Below the pieces are notes generated by a model, which was not told the origin of the DNA, did no database searches, and worked only from the letters and a program-made list of their open reading frames with translations. From Pantanalinema sp. GBBB05 (GTDB taxonomy: Bacteria; Cyanobacteriota; Cyanobacteriia; Leptolyngbyales; Leptolyngbyaceae), in assembly GCA_016743235.1 (NCBI GenBank), contig VRZD01000004.1, positions 1-64,000 on the forward strand: 64,000 nucleotides of DNA. The letters run 5' to 3'. Within the stretch, counting starts at the first letter, position 1. Every line of letters begins with the position of its first letter. Position numbers and translations under genes: made by a program. This document shows, one piece after another, positions 17,951-27,180 of this stretch.

Positions 17951-19213
17951 TTGTCTCGCCGTTACCTGTTTTCCTCCGAATCTGTTACTGAAGGTCATCC
18001 TGATAAGATTTGCGATCAGCTCTCAGATACTATTCTGGATGCACTATTGGCTCAAGATCCGATGAGCCGAGTCGCTGCCGAAGTAGTTGTGAATACGGGT
18101 CTAGTGTTGATTACGGGCGAAATCACGTCTAAAGCCCAAATCAACTATATAGATATCGCTAGGCAGAAGATTGCTGAGATCGGTTATACCGGGACAGATA
18201 GCGGCTTCTCTGCCAACAGTTGCTCCGTCCTCATTGCCCTTGATGCTCAGTCTCCCGACATTGCTCAGGGTGTGAACGCTGCAAAGGAAACGCGGGAACT
18301 GGCAAGCGATGAAGAACTCGATCGCATTGGCGCCGGAGATCAAGGCATCATGTTTGGGTTTGCCTGTAACGAAACCCCAGAATTCATGCCCCTACCGATT
18401 TCTTTAGCCCACCGGATCTCGCGAAGATTAGCCGTGGTGCGGAAAACCGGACAACTACCCTACTTGCGTCCAGATGGCAAGACCCAGGTGACAGTCCTGT
18501 ACGAAGACAATCGACCGATCGGTATTGATACGATTTTGGTATCGACCCAACATGCACCGACAATTGGTGACATTACTGACGAAGCCGCCGTGCAAGCCAA
18601 AATCAAAGAAGATTTGTGGAGCTTGGTCGTCTTACCAGTATTTTCTGACCTTACAGTCAAACCAGACCAGAACACCCGTTATCTAGTTAACCCAACCGGT
18701 AAGTTTGTAATCGGAGGTCCCCAAGGGGATGCAGGCTTAACCGGTCGCAAGATTATTGTGGATACCTATGGTGGGTATTCTCGTCATGGTGGTGGAGCTT
18801 TCTCCGGCAAAGATCCTACAAAAGTCGATCGTAGTGCTGCCTATGCTTGCCGCTATGTGGCAAAAAATATTGTGGCAGCCGGGTTAGCAGATAAGTGTGA
18901 AGTGCAACTGAGTTATGCGATCGGGGTTGCCCGTCCAGTCAGTATCATGGTAGATACTTTCGGCACTGGCAAGATTGCTGACGAGCGAATCCTAGAATTA
19001 GTCAATCAACACTTTGAATTGCGTCCCGCCGGGATTATTCAAAGCTTTAACTTGCGTCATTTGCCAGCAGATCGAGGTGGTCGCTTCTATCAAGATGTGG
19101 CGGCTTACGGTCATATGGGACGGACAGATTTAGAACTGCCTTGGGAGCAGACCGATAAAGTGGCAGTGCTGCAAGAAGCGGCCCAACGATCGCTATCGGC
19201 GTCCTTAAGCTAG
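17951..19213 (+). CDS. metK: S-adenosylmethionine synthase
   Basis: MetK makes S-adenosylmethionine from methionine and ATP. The N-terminal motif [25 protein letters not shown] (the flexible-loop Gly-Asp-Gln-Gly-Met region) and [16 protein letters not shown] are all present. I chose the TTG at 17951 ([11 protein letters not shown]), giving 420 residues, because GAGGAG lies 8 nt upstream and the family begins at that point; the frame from 17927 adds eight unlikely residues. No SAM riboswitch is visible in the 175-nt upstream gap. Confidence 0.97.
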   Translation: MSRRYLFSSESVTEGHPDKICDQLSDTILDALLAQDPMSRVAAEVVVNTGLVLITGEITSKAQINYIDIARQKIAEIGYTGTDSGFSANSCSVLIALDAQSPDIAQGVNAAKETRELASDEELDRIGAGDQGIMFGFACNETPEFMPLPISLAHRISRRLAVVRKTGQLPYLRPDGKTQVTVLYEDNRPIGIDTILVSTQHAPTIGDITDEAAVQAKIKEDLWSLVVLPVFSDLTVKPDQNTRYLVNPTGKFVIGGPQGDAGLTGRKIIVDTYGGYSRHGGGAFSGKDPTKVDRSAAYACRYVAKNIVAAGLADKCEVQLSYAIGVARPVSIMVDTFGTGKIADERILELVNQHFELRPAGIIQSFNLRHLPADRGGRFYQDVAAYGHMGRTDLELPWEQTDKVAVLQEAAQRSLSASLS

Positions 19214-19259
19214 CCGCGTGTCAGTTCGCCCTAGATTAGGGCATTAAAGTCGTGCAATC

Positions 19260-19297
19260 CAACAGTCGGGGCAAATTAAGTATTGTCCTGACTGTTG
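19260..19297. terminator. Strong hairpin between convergent metK and GGDEF genes
   Basis: CAACAGTC (19260-19267) pairs perfectly with GACTGTTG (19290-19297). The stem continues inward through GGGGCAA / TTGTCCT with two G-U pairs, about 16 bp in total with an 8-nt loop. There is no T-run on either side, so it may slow transcription or protect 3' ends rather than act as a classic terminator. Confidence 0.6.
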
Positions 19298-19325
19298 CTT
19301 AGATCGCTTGAGCTTGCCTCGCTTA

Positions 19326-20366
19326 CTATCCATTCTTAGGCTCTGATTCTGATTCCAGGTCGGCTAGCACTGTTTCATCCAGGCAACTGACCACACGATT
19401 GCGTCCAGATGATTTCGCTCGGAGCAGATTTTGATCTGCCCGTTTTAGCAGGCTAGCACCTTTCATATCATCAGTGCGCTCTAGAGAGGCGGTACCCGCA
19501 CTGATGGTGATATTTAAATCTAAGCTCTCATCGATCGAGAATGGCTGATCACTAATTAAGCGACATAATCTGCGCGCCACTAGTAACGCTTCTTGTTGAT
19601 CGGTACTGCTCAGAATAATCACAAATTCCTCGCCACCGTAACGAAATAGCGTGTCCCGAAATCTGAGATTATGGCGTAATCGGCTGGAGATCAGCTGTAG
19701 CGTCCGATCGCCGACGGGATGTCCATAGGTATCGTTAATACTTTTAAAGAAATCTACATCTAACATAATCAAGCTCAGAGCTTCATTGCGGGTACGGGCA
19801 TTTTGCACCTGCCGGGGGAGTTCCCAATCCAGCGCCCGGCGGTTATTCAGTTCCGTGAGGGGATCGGAGAGGGCGATCGCGGACAAAATATCATTCGTGC
19901 GCATAAGTTCCCGATGATTCCGCACCATGCGCAGTCCCGCCACAATCTGTGAGCGCAGCAGTCGATTTTGATGAGCGATCGCAGGACTACTTAGGGGTTT
20001 ACCCTGTGGATCATTCTGAGGCAACCATAGATAGGCATCGGCTCCACTTTCCAACGCCTCAACCCTAGACTCCATCTCCCAATTGCGATCTAACCAGGCT
20101 TCCTCCAGCATTTGGGCAGGAATATCCAGCAAAATGCAGTAAATCCAAGCTAACTTAGTTTGCTCCTTGATCTGATGGCAAAGCTCCAAGCTGCCTGGTT
20201 GGCTACCTTGGAGAATGATCAAATCTGGCTGTTGTGCCTGCACTAATGGCACAGCCTCACTCGGCTCTGAAGCAACTTCTACCGTGCAATTCACCACAAT
20301 ACGTAGCCGAATCAGAAGTGTGGATAAAAAGTCGTCACCTCCAACCAAGAGAATCGAAGCATCCAT
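19326..20366 (-). CDS. Diguanylate cyclase with degenerate receiver domain
   Basis: 346 residues from ATG 20366 (MDASILLVGGDDF). Residues 1-125 have receiver-like shape, but the phospho-acceptor Asp is replaced by Gln53 (PDLIILQGSQPG) and the acidic pocket reads VGGDD, so it is a pseudo-receiver. Residues ~160-330 are a GGDEF domain with active site GGEEF (244-248), metal-binding LDVDFFKSIND, and an RxxD inhibitory site (RFRD, 235-238). Active c-di-GMP synthesis with product inhibition is therefore expected. A frame from 20411 adds 15 residues and would run close to the palindrome at 20423. Confidence 0.9.
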   Translation of the reverse strand: MDASILLVGGDDFLSTLLIRLRIVVNCTVEVASEPSEAVPLVQAQQPDLIILQGSQPGSLELCHQIKEQTKLAWIYCILLDIPAQMLEEAWLDRNWEMESRVEALESGADAYLWLPQNDPQGKPLSSPAIAHQNRLLRSQIVAGLRMVRNHRELMRTNDILSAIALSDPLTELNNRRALDWELPRQVQNARTRNEALSLIMLDVDFFKSINDTYGHPVGDRTLQLISSRLRHNLRFRDTLFRYGGEEFVIILSSTDQQEALLVARRLCRLISDQPFSIDESLDLNITISAGTASLERTDDMKGASLLKRADQNLLRAKSSGRNRVVSCLDETVLADLESESEPKNG

Positions 20367-20422
20367 TGACGTTTCAGTGGCTCCGTCTGAGCATTTCAGT
20401 CGTAACTTCAATAGGGTATAAG

Positions 20423-20440
20423 GTTTCTACCTGTAGAAAC
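20423..20440. promoter_or_regulatory. Perfect 8-bp palindrome upstream of the GGDEF gene
   Basis: GTTTCTAC-CT-GTAGAAAC, 57 bp before the chosen start of the diguanylate cyclase gene. Its size and position fit a dimeric repressor site or promoter-proximal hairpin. No regulator is identified. Confidence 0.4.
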
Positions 20441-21336
20441 AGATTGGGTCGTAAGGTATTCTTCCCTAAATCTTCAGCTGCTTCCGTGCAAAATCAAAGT
20501 CAGCGTAACTAAACATACCCAGATCATCCGTATCTATGCGCAAATATGATTTCTGTTTGGTCCACAACATAGTCGGGTCAGTGAATTTGGTTAAACTACT
20601 GCATTAAGCAGAATAGTGCAGTTAACCCTCCAGGATAGGATTAACATCTAGGAGCAACGAATAAATTCTTGACTTGAATGAGGGACAAATCCTAGAGAGC
20701 GCTTCAGAGAGTTGATTTAGATGGCTCACCGCTCCCAAGTATTCCTACTGTAGGATATGACATTGTCTGGGTTAAAAGTTTTCCTTCACAACGTGCCTAT
20801 TGATCACCTGCTTGGCATCCGGGAGTCGTACTTATGGTGAACTAGTTCTAGTGTAAGAAGTACGGGTATGAATGAAATCACTCAATTGTGTAATTATGCG
20901 GAAACTATCTCGATAAACTAATAGCTCCAAAAAATCGCTAAACAAAATCAAGTTACTTTAGCTACACACTGTCCTATATAAGGGTGTCTCTAGAACCATA
21001 AGTGAGCTAACATTCCTGGCTATAATTAGCGGATTATTGGTGGTTCTGTAGAGGGAGTGGTTCAACCGATTTTTGGGGTAATCGTGCAAAAGTTAGGAGA
21101 TTAGGGCACTCTATAAGTGGAAGATTGAGTACCCTCGCTTTCAAAATTGGTGTGATTTAAGCTGGTAACTTCAGTTGAGCAAATTTCTAAGATAAACCCA
21201 TGATCTCAACTTGAGCGATCGCCCAGTCAAGTTACACAAAGTCTCCATTGATACAGGTTGCATCGCTTAGCTGGCTTATGGCTGACGCTCTACTCTACTA
21301 CTGATACACCCGTGACCTGAACTCTGTTTGCCGGTG
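20441..21336. other. ~900-bp intergenic region before the repeat-containing cyclase
   Basis: The longest gene-free stretch in the window. It contains a TATAAT at 21021-21026 without a good -35, a TTGACT at 20669-20674 without a good -10, and a HIP1 site near 21217. No frame of more than a few dozen codons looks coding. There is no tRNA or recognisable structured RNA. It may carry a long leader for the cyclase, a small RNA, or a decayed gene. Confidence 0.4.
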
Positions 21337-23799
21337 ATGACCCTCATGGAAAACGAGATCCTGACATCCGATCTAAGGGGACACCGAACACTCGCTACCG
21401 TTGTCTTTACGGATTGCGTAGGGTTCAGTGCCAGAATGTCAGTGGATGAAGACCATACACTTGATCTGATCCGTCGAGACCTAAAACTCATGAAGCGGAT
21501 CTGTGAGCAACTGGAAGGTCGAGTCCTCAAGTTTACAGGCGATGGGCTATTGATGTGCTTTTCCAGCGCTGTCAAAGCCGTCGAATGTGCGATCGAAATT
21601 CAGAAAGAGATTGCCGAACAAGCGGCAGCGCGATCGGCTAATGACACGTTAAAACACCGAATTGGCATTCATTTAGCCGATATTTTCATCACAGAAACAG
21701 ATGTGATGGGGAATGGGGTCAATATTGCGGCGCGCCTCCAAACCGAAGCTGACCCTGGGGGAATTTGCGTTTCCCAAACTGTTTATGATGTCGTCAAAGC
21801 CAACCTACATTTAGAGACACGCTATCTCGGTCCGCGAGAACTGAAAAATATCCGAGAAGTGGTGCCAATCTACAAAATCTTGTTGGAGCCAGATCCCCAG
21901 GTGTCTGACCCCTACAGTCAGGTGGTGTATAACTTAGAACATAATCTCCATCTACCTCGGATCAAAAAACTATTATTTTATGTTTGTAAAAATCGCTGGG
22001 AAAACGATCAGCACCAGTTAGATACCTTAACAATTCGGGATTTAGTGCAAGAACTGCATCAGCTAGCCCCTAGTCCGGAACAATTGCGAGGATTTCTGGA
22101 TGCAGCCGTTAATACACTCAGCAAACAAACCGAATATTCTCTGATCGCCAATATTATTTTAAGTGAAGTTGCTCAGTTGAATGCAGATGAAGTCCCGCCG
22201 AAGCGAACTGGCTCTGCTTATGCGTCCAGTGATGTGACCCAAGCCTTTAGCCTGCCTGACTTACCTGCCGAAGATTTACCCACAATCTACGATCGCTTAG
22301 CCCAGGAATTACAGCAGAATAGCGACTTACTACCACGGACAAAAAAACTGCTGTTTTATGTCTGTCGGCGGCGTTGGGAAAATGACCAAGTTCAGTTAGA
22401 CAGTGTGAGTTTACCCAGGTTGATTCAGGAACTGCATCAACTGGCACCCACGTTCGATCGCCTGAATAGCTTAATTACCAGCTTTGTGCAGACGCTCAAT
22501 AAGCAAGCGGAATATTCATTAATTGCTAATTTGTTAATTGGTAAGCTGCATCAGCTTTATGGTAGCTCCCCTGCTCCTGTTGCCCCTGCCACTGGGCAAG
22601 CAACGATAGTCACTACTGGTCCCGTCTCTCCGGAATCTCCTCCGCTGCCATCTTCCACCTACCAGTTAGATCTGGCGGAACAAACGGATCGATATAAGCT
22701 GGTCGCCGCGGAACTTGATCGGCATCCCGATCACCTCCGAATCAAGAAATTGATGCTCTATGCGTGCCGGATGCAATGGGAAAGTGATCCGGCTCGGTTG
22801 GCCAGCTTAGGGACAGCGGCATTAGTACAAGAGTTACACAGTCATGCTTTGACGCTAGAGCAATTACAAACTGCGTTGAGCGCCATCGTGCGCACAGTAA
22901 GTAAACAAGCAGAATATGCAGCGATCGCCCGAGCCACCCTCAGTCAGATGAGCCGTTTATATAGCGCTCAGCCAGTAGTAAGGGCCGATGTGCCACCTGC
23001 CACTTCTGTTCCTGTTGCAGACTCGCTCCCAGTTGCCGAAACGAGTTTGCCACCGATCACACCCGTTGCCGTACCCATTCACCAGTCCACTCCACTAGAG
23101 CCACCGTCCTCAGCGGCTCCCCTCAGCTTATTCGATATTCGCTTGGGGATTATGAAGTATGCTAATCCCCTCCGGACAAAGTTGCTGATCTTCTCGGCAC
23201 TGCATACTGACTTTACCTATAGCCACCAAGACTGGCTCAACTTGAAAATGTATGAGCTAGACGGTTTGCTGCGATCGCTGCTCTACACCTGCAAAACCTA
23301 CACAGATTTAGAATTGCTGCTGTATGAAGCAGCACGGCGATTGCAAGACCCAGAACAAAATGTCCAGACTGCTGATGTTTTGGTTAAAACTTTACGATCG
23401 CTCTATTTACATGGCAGTCCCGCTGCACTCCTGGGTGAACCGGACGAAGAGACCCGATTGGGGTTAGATGAATTCGAGCAGACAACCTTAGAATTCGCCA
23501 AAGCCCATGATGATGACGAGTACACCTGTCAGCTCGCAGCTCCCCCAACTGGTTTAGGTGGGCAAACAGACTCTACCGTCATAGAAGTGTCCTCCGCTCA
23601 GCCGCCGGAAAGGACACATTTGGTCGTCAACCCTGAATTAGCCGCTAACCCTGCCACCGAAATCAGCGAGTACACCCATCCGCTTGCAACCTCACCTTCC
23701 CATCCACCCTCTCCCGCAGATATGAGCGATCGTACTCACCTCCTGCCAACCGCTGAGCCTCATCCGGTAGCAGACGAAGTCAAAACGCCACCTGGCTAG
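21337..23799 (+). CDS. Class III adenylate cyclase with four novel helical repeats
   Basis: 820 residues from ATG 21337 (TTG 21328 and ATG 21346 are also in frame). Residues 18-185 are a class III cyclase domain with metal Asp26 (FTDCVGF) and Asp69 (KFTGDG), adenine-type Lys65/Asp122 (TDVMGNGVN), Asn129 and Arg133, so cAMP synthesis is predicted. Then come four ~90-residue repeats at 193-281, 317-408, 452-542 and a weaker one at 600-691, which I do not recognise. Their shared core is KKLLFYVC-x3-WE-D-x3-L, LVQELHQLA, then SKQ-EYSLIA. Pro/Thr-rich linkers separate them. The C-terminal 100 residues are disordered and repeat [EYDR]-T-[HC]-x-[LV] at Thr730, 760, 780 and 800. No membrane segment is seen. 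Confidence 0.85.
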   Translation: MTLMENEILTSDLRGHRTLATVVFTDCVGFSARMSVDEDHTLDLIRRDLKLMKRICEQLEGRVLKFTGDGLLMCFSSAVKAVECAIEIQKEIAEQAAARSANDTLKHRIGIHLADIFITETDVMGNGVNIAARLQTEADPGGICVSQTVYDVVKANLHLETRYLGPRELKNIREVVPIYKILLEPDPQVSDPYSQVVYNLEHNLHLPRIKKLLFYVCKNRWENDQHQLDTLTIRDLVQELHQLAPSPEQLRGFLDAAVNTLSKQTEYSLIANIILSEVAQLNADEVPPKRTGSAYASSDVTQAFSLPDLPAEDLPTIYDRLAQELQQNSDLLPRTKKLLFYVCRRRWENDQVQLDSVSLPRLIQELHQLAPTFDRLNSLITSFVQTLNKQAEYSLIANLLIGKLHQLYGSSPAPVAPATGQATIVTTGPVSPESPPLPSSTYQLDLAEQTDRYKLVAAELDRHPDHLRIKKLMLYACRMQWESDPARLASLGTAALVQELHSHALTLEQLQTALSAIVRTVSKQAEYAAIARATLSQMSRLYSAQPVVRADVPPATSVPVADSLPVAETSLPPITPVAVPIHQSTPLEPPSSAAPLSLFDIRLGIMKYANPLRTKLLIFSALHTDFTYSHQDWLNLKMYELDGLLRSLLYTCKTYTDLELLLYEAARRLQDPEQNVQTADVLVKTLRSLYLHGSPAALLGEPDEETRLGLDEFEQTTLEFAKAHDDDEYTCQLAAPPTGLGGQTDSTVIEVSSAQPPERTHLVVNPELAANPATEISEYTHPLATSPSHPPSPADMSDRTHLLPTAEPHPVADEVKTPPG

Positions 23800-23852
23800 C
23801 TGAGCCGATTGCCTGATCTGCAACAAAAAGACTAAACATCAACAGGGATGCT

Positions 23853-24848
23853 ATGGATGTCAATGAGTTATTAGCCCGATACAGCAATGGAGAAACTGAC
23901 TTTCGGGGAGAAAGTCTGAGTGGAATCAACTTAAGCGGTGCTGACTTAATTGGTGCCGATCTGACCGGGAGCGATCTGCATAGCGCTAGCTTCATTTTTG
24001 CCTACCTCAACCGAGCTAACTTGAGCAAAACCAACTTGATTGGAGCGAAGTTGAGTGGAGCCAACCTCAGTCAGGCAGAGTTGATCAATGCAAATCTTCA
24101 GGATGCCGACCTGCATGGGGCGATCCTGTATGGAGCGGATCTTCGGGGAGCCAATATCACTCTCGCAAACTTACTAGATGCGAATTTAATTAGTGCTGAC
24201 TTACGTAATGTAAATCTGGCAGGGGCGAATCTGCGAGGAGCCTGCCTCAGGGGGGCAAATTTGCGTTACGAGAAACGCTGCTATGATGGGGCAAATTTGC
24301 GGGGAGCCGATTTACAAAATACTGACCTCCGGGGCGCCAATTTGAATGGGGCAGATCTGAGTAGAGCCAACCTCCGCAAAGCCAATTTGAGTGAAGCTAG
24401 TTTGCGGGAAGCCAACCTGACTGGGGCTAACCTGAGCGGGGCGGACCTGAGAGGCATTTTTCTCACAGATGCAATTTTAATTGAAGCGAACTTGAGCCAG
24501 ACTAACCTGAGCAATGGCAAGTTGGAACGGGCGAATCTGACCGAAGCTAACTTAACTGGAGCGCAGATGAACTGGGCACTATTGGCAGCAGCCGTATTAG
24601 CTAAAGCCAAGCTGAATAAGGTCAGCTTAAAGTCAGCCCGCTTGAACCGAGCGGATCTAAGTCGCGCCGATCTGCGGGAGGCTGATTTGACAGAAGCCAG
24701 CTTGATTGATGCCTATCTGGGACGGGCAGAACTGCGAGGGGCAAATTTAACGGATGCTAATTTAGCGAAGGCGGAACTGAGTAGTGCCAACTTGGCAGGG
24801 GCAGAACTACGAGGGGCAACTATGCCTGATGGCTCGATTCATGACTAA
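23853..24848 (+). CDS. Pentapeptide-repeat protein
   Basis: 331 residues, nearly all tandem A(D/N)LxG/A pentapeptides (for example LSGADLIGADLTGSDL), which fold as a right-handed quadrilateral beta-helix. A short break near residues 138-145 (YEKRCYDG) interrupts it. The N-terminal MDVNELLARYSNGETDF is the usual cap in cyanobacterial members. Some pentapeptide proteins (Qnr, MfpA, McbG) mimic DNA and shield gyrase; most cyanobacterial ones have no assigned role. There is no signal peptide. It starts 53 bp after the cyclase gene and may be co-transcribed with it. Confidence 0.95.
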   Translation: MDVNELLARYSNGETDFRGESLSGINLSGADLIGADLTGSDLHSASFIFAYLNRANLSKTNLIGAKLSGANLSQAELINANLQDADLHGAILYGADLRGANITLANLLDANLISADLRNVNLAGANLRGACLRGANLRYEKRCYDGANLRGADLQNTDLRGANLNGADLSRANLRKANLSEASLREANLTGANLSGADLRGIFLTDAILIEANLSQTNLSNGKLERANLTEANLTGAQMNWALLAAAVLAKAKLNKVSLKSARLNRADLSRADLREADLTEASLIDAYLGRAELRGANLTDANLAKAELSSANLAGAELRGATMPDGSIHD

Positions 24849-24925
24849 GTCAAATCCCAGCTTCAGTTGATTCTGCGATCGAAGATTGCGTATAGCATGG
24901 TAAAACTCAGCGTTAGTTCTGTCCC

Positions 24926-25696
24926 ATGCTCCAGCTCAAAATTCTGCGCGATACCATCCTGAAGCAGCAAATTCTGCAATCTACCCAACTTCCGAATGCC
25001 CAAAAACAAGACGTCAAAGCCGGAACTGTATTTAACTTGGCAGCCCACGTTCCGGCTAGTGATCACATCAAGGTGACCCTAGCCAATCAGGCGTTGCAGG
25101 GAAAAAATACCTGGTATGCGTACCAGCGGCATGTTGCCATTTTAGAGGACGGCAAAATTAGCTTTCCTCAGGCAGTTCGGTTAAGCATTCCCTATTACGA
25201 TCAGCTCGACAATTCCGAGAATCCATTTGGCACCTGTAATGTCACCTCGATCGCGATGTGCCTGGCCTACATGGGGATTGGTCGTCGTCGCCCGGAGCTG
25301 CGGTTTCCGGATGAGCTGTACCTCTACTGTGAAAAAAATGGGCTCGATCGGCATGAACCCGCCGACTTGAAAAAATTAGTCGAAGCGTATGGCTGCAAAG
25401 ATGCCTTTAGCACCACTGCGAGCTTTGAACGGGTGAAAGAGTGGTTAGTGTTGGGCAATCCAGCCGTGATGCATGGCTACTTCACCTCATACGGTCATAT
25501 TGTGGTCGCGATCGGGTATAACGCCAAAGGCTTCATCGTCAATGACCCCTATGGTGAACTGATGTATACCGCCCCTGGCAATAGTTATTACGATACCTAT
25601 GCCAGTGGGGCTGGATTGACCTACTCCTACAATCTGATCTACAACACCTGCTGCACAGACAAGCAGTTTTGGGTTCACTTCATTTCTAGAAATTGA
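24926..25696 (+). CDS. C39-like cysteine peptidase family protein
   Basis: 256 residues. The C-terminal ~170 form a papain-fold C39-like domain: Cys104 in FGTCNVTSIAMCLAYMG, His191 in SYGHIVVAIGYN and Asp207 in VNDPYG give the expected Cys-His-Asp set. The N-terminal ~85 residues (ILRDTILKQQ, KAGTVFNLAAHVPASDHIKV) resemble an SH3-like or substrate-binding segment. There is no ABC transporter domain and no signal peptide, so it is not a bacteriocin exporter. Its stop is 13 bp from the end of the convergent tldE. Substrate unknown. Confidence 0.82.
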   Translation: MLQLKILRDTILKQQILQSTQLPNAQKQDVKAGTVFNLAAHVPASDHIKVTLANQALQGKNTWYAYQRHVAILEDGKISFPQAVRLSIPYYDQLDNSENPFGTCNVTSIAMCLAYMGIGRRRPELRFPDELYLYCEKNGLDRHEPADLKKLVEAYGCKDAFSTTASFERVKEWLVLGNPAVMHGYFTSYGHIVVAIGYNAKGFIVNDPYGELMYTAPGNSYYDTYASGAGLTYSYNLIYNTCCTDKQFWVHFISRN

Positions 25697-25709
25697 TTGA
25701 CTGCTCTGC

Positions 25710-27053
25710 TTATTCGCCAGTAATCGAGAGTCCTTCAACCCAAACGTGGGGACAAATACCGGCGGGAGTCAATTCGGCATGCTCTCCAACATAGAGAATG
25801 GATTGCAGCACTTGCAGAAAGTCGCCAGCGACGGTAGCAGACTCAATACTGGTGCGCTGACCGTTGTGAATGAGCCAGCCATCGAACGGTAGAGAGAAGG
25901 AACCCTGAAGTGCCTGCACTCCAGCATGAAGGGCATGCAGGTCGTCGATTAACACTACATTATCGGCAGTCTCCAAACTGTAGGTTTGGGGTGCTGTTGC
26001 CTCAGAGAACACATGGTAGAAATGGGGACTAACCGTCACCTTAGCACCCATATTCGCGTGTCCCGTCGGTTGTGCATTGAACCGCTTAGCCGTACCCGCA
26101 CTATGTAAGAACCCGCTCAACACACCATTGGTAATCAACGGAGTCCGGCGAGTCGGTGTCCCTTCACCATCAAAGGTGGTGATCGCGATATTGTCTGGAT
26201 GCAGAGCATCATCGTAGACCGACAACAATGGAGAGGCGATCGTGTTTCCCAGAGATTCCGGGGTGGAAAGGCTTTGTTTGTCGAGGATGTTCTGGGCGTT
26301 AAATAGGTTAGAAAACGCATCCAGCAAACTGAGGAATGCCTCTGGCGAAAAAACAACGGTATATTTGCCGCTAGTGATCTTCTCGTAGTTGAGATGGCTG
26401 ATCGTTTTGTCTAACGTTTCGTTGAGACATCCCTCGATGTCGAGGGTAGGAACTCCCCGGCTAATCCGGAAGGCTCCAGCACTGCGGGGCTTTTTCCCTT
26501 CTTGCTCGGTTTTGCTATAGAGGTAAATCGAGGCCGTAGAGTAGGCTTCGGTGCGCAGAGAACCATCGCTATTCAGGTAGAACCGATCGACGTCCCGTTG
26601 TGCCAACCCGTTATAGGGAACCGAGACGATCGCCAGATGACCGTTGACTAATCGCTGCTCAACATCAACCAGATGATCGAGCAACTCAGAAACACCCACG
26701 GGTGGAACTTTATCGTTTAGCTCTTTGGCTAATGGCTCGGTTGCCGCTGGACTAAAATCTGGCACATTCTCCTTCACCCCAAAGAAACTGGCTTCGTAAG
26801 CCGTTTTCAACGCCAATTCTAATCCCGTGGGATTCACGTCCGTAGTGGAGGTAATGCCCATTGTGCCATCTTCATTCCAGACTCGAACTGTAACACTGGA
26901 ACGATTAGACGCTTTGACCTGATCGGGTTTACCTTGATCAACTTTGGCACTGGTTTCGTCGATCGTCGAACCAAAAATATCGAATTTAGCAATCCCCAGT
27001 TTCTTGGCTTCTTCCTGAGCGTAACTGGCAATATCTTGAATTTTGGTCGTCAT
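25710..27053 (-). CDS. pmbA: TldE/PmbA subunit of TldD-TldE protease
   Basis: 447 residues of the TldD/PmbA family without the HExxxH zinc motif, hence the TldE (PmbA) partner. Typical stretches are VTVRVWNEDGTMGITSTTD, FSPEAFLSLLDAF and NAQPTGHANMGAKV. In E. coli TldE pairs with TldD, which carries the active site; the complex trims unfolded peptides, including microcin B17 precursor and the CcdA antitoxin. Here it follows tldD with a 127-bp gap on the same strand. The ATG at 27053 fits the family start (MTTKIQDIASYAQEEAKKLG). Confidence 0.92.
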   Translation of the reverse strand: MTTKIQDIASYAQEEAKKLGIAKFDIFGSTIDETSAKVDQGKPDQVKASNRSSVTVRVWNEDGTMGITSTTDVNPTGLELALKTAYEASFFGVKENVPDFSPAATEPLAKELNDKVPPVGVSELLDHLVDVEQRLVNGHLAIVSVPYNGLAQRDVDRFYLNSDGSLRTEAYSTASIYLYSKTEQEGKKPRSAGAFRISRGVPTLDIEGCLNETLDKTISHLNYEKITSGKYTVVFSPEAFLSLLDAFSNLFNAQNILDKQSLSTPESLGNTIASPLLSVYDDALHPDNIAITTFDGEGTPTRRTPLITNGVLSGFLHSAGTAKRFNAQPTGHANMGAKVTVSPHFYHVFSEATAPQTYSLETADNVVLIDDLHALHAGVQALQGSFSLPFDGWLIHNGQRTSIESATVAGDFLQVLQSILYVGEHAELTPAGICPHVWVEGLSITGE

Positions 27054-27180
27054 ATTCGCTAATGCTTTGCAACTAAGAATCGTAAAGGTCTAGCCCCTAA
27101 ATCCCCTAATGCTGGAGACTTTGACGTCCAGAATTGGGGTGGCAGGGGCAGGAAATATCCTGTAGAGGCTGAAGTTGAAG

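Noticed and set aside
24281..24610. 109-codon minus-strand frame in the pentapeptide gene
   Set aside because: A mirror of the repeat codons on the other strand; no independent evidence.
24926..25696. Bacteriocin exporter from the C39 match
   Set aside because: The protein has only the peptidase-like domain, with no membrane or ABC transporter region.
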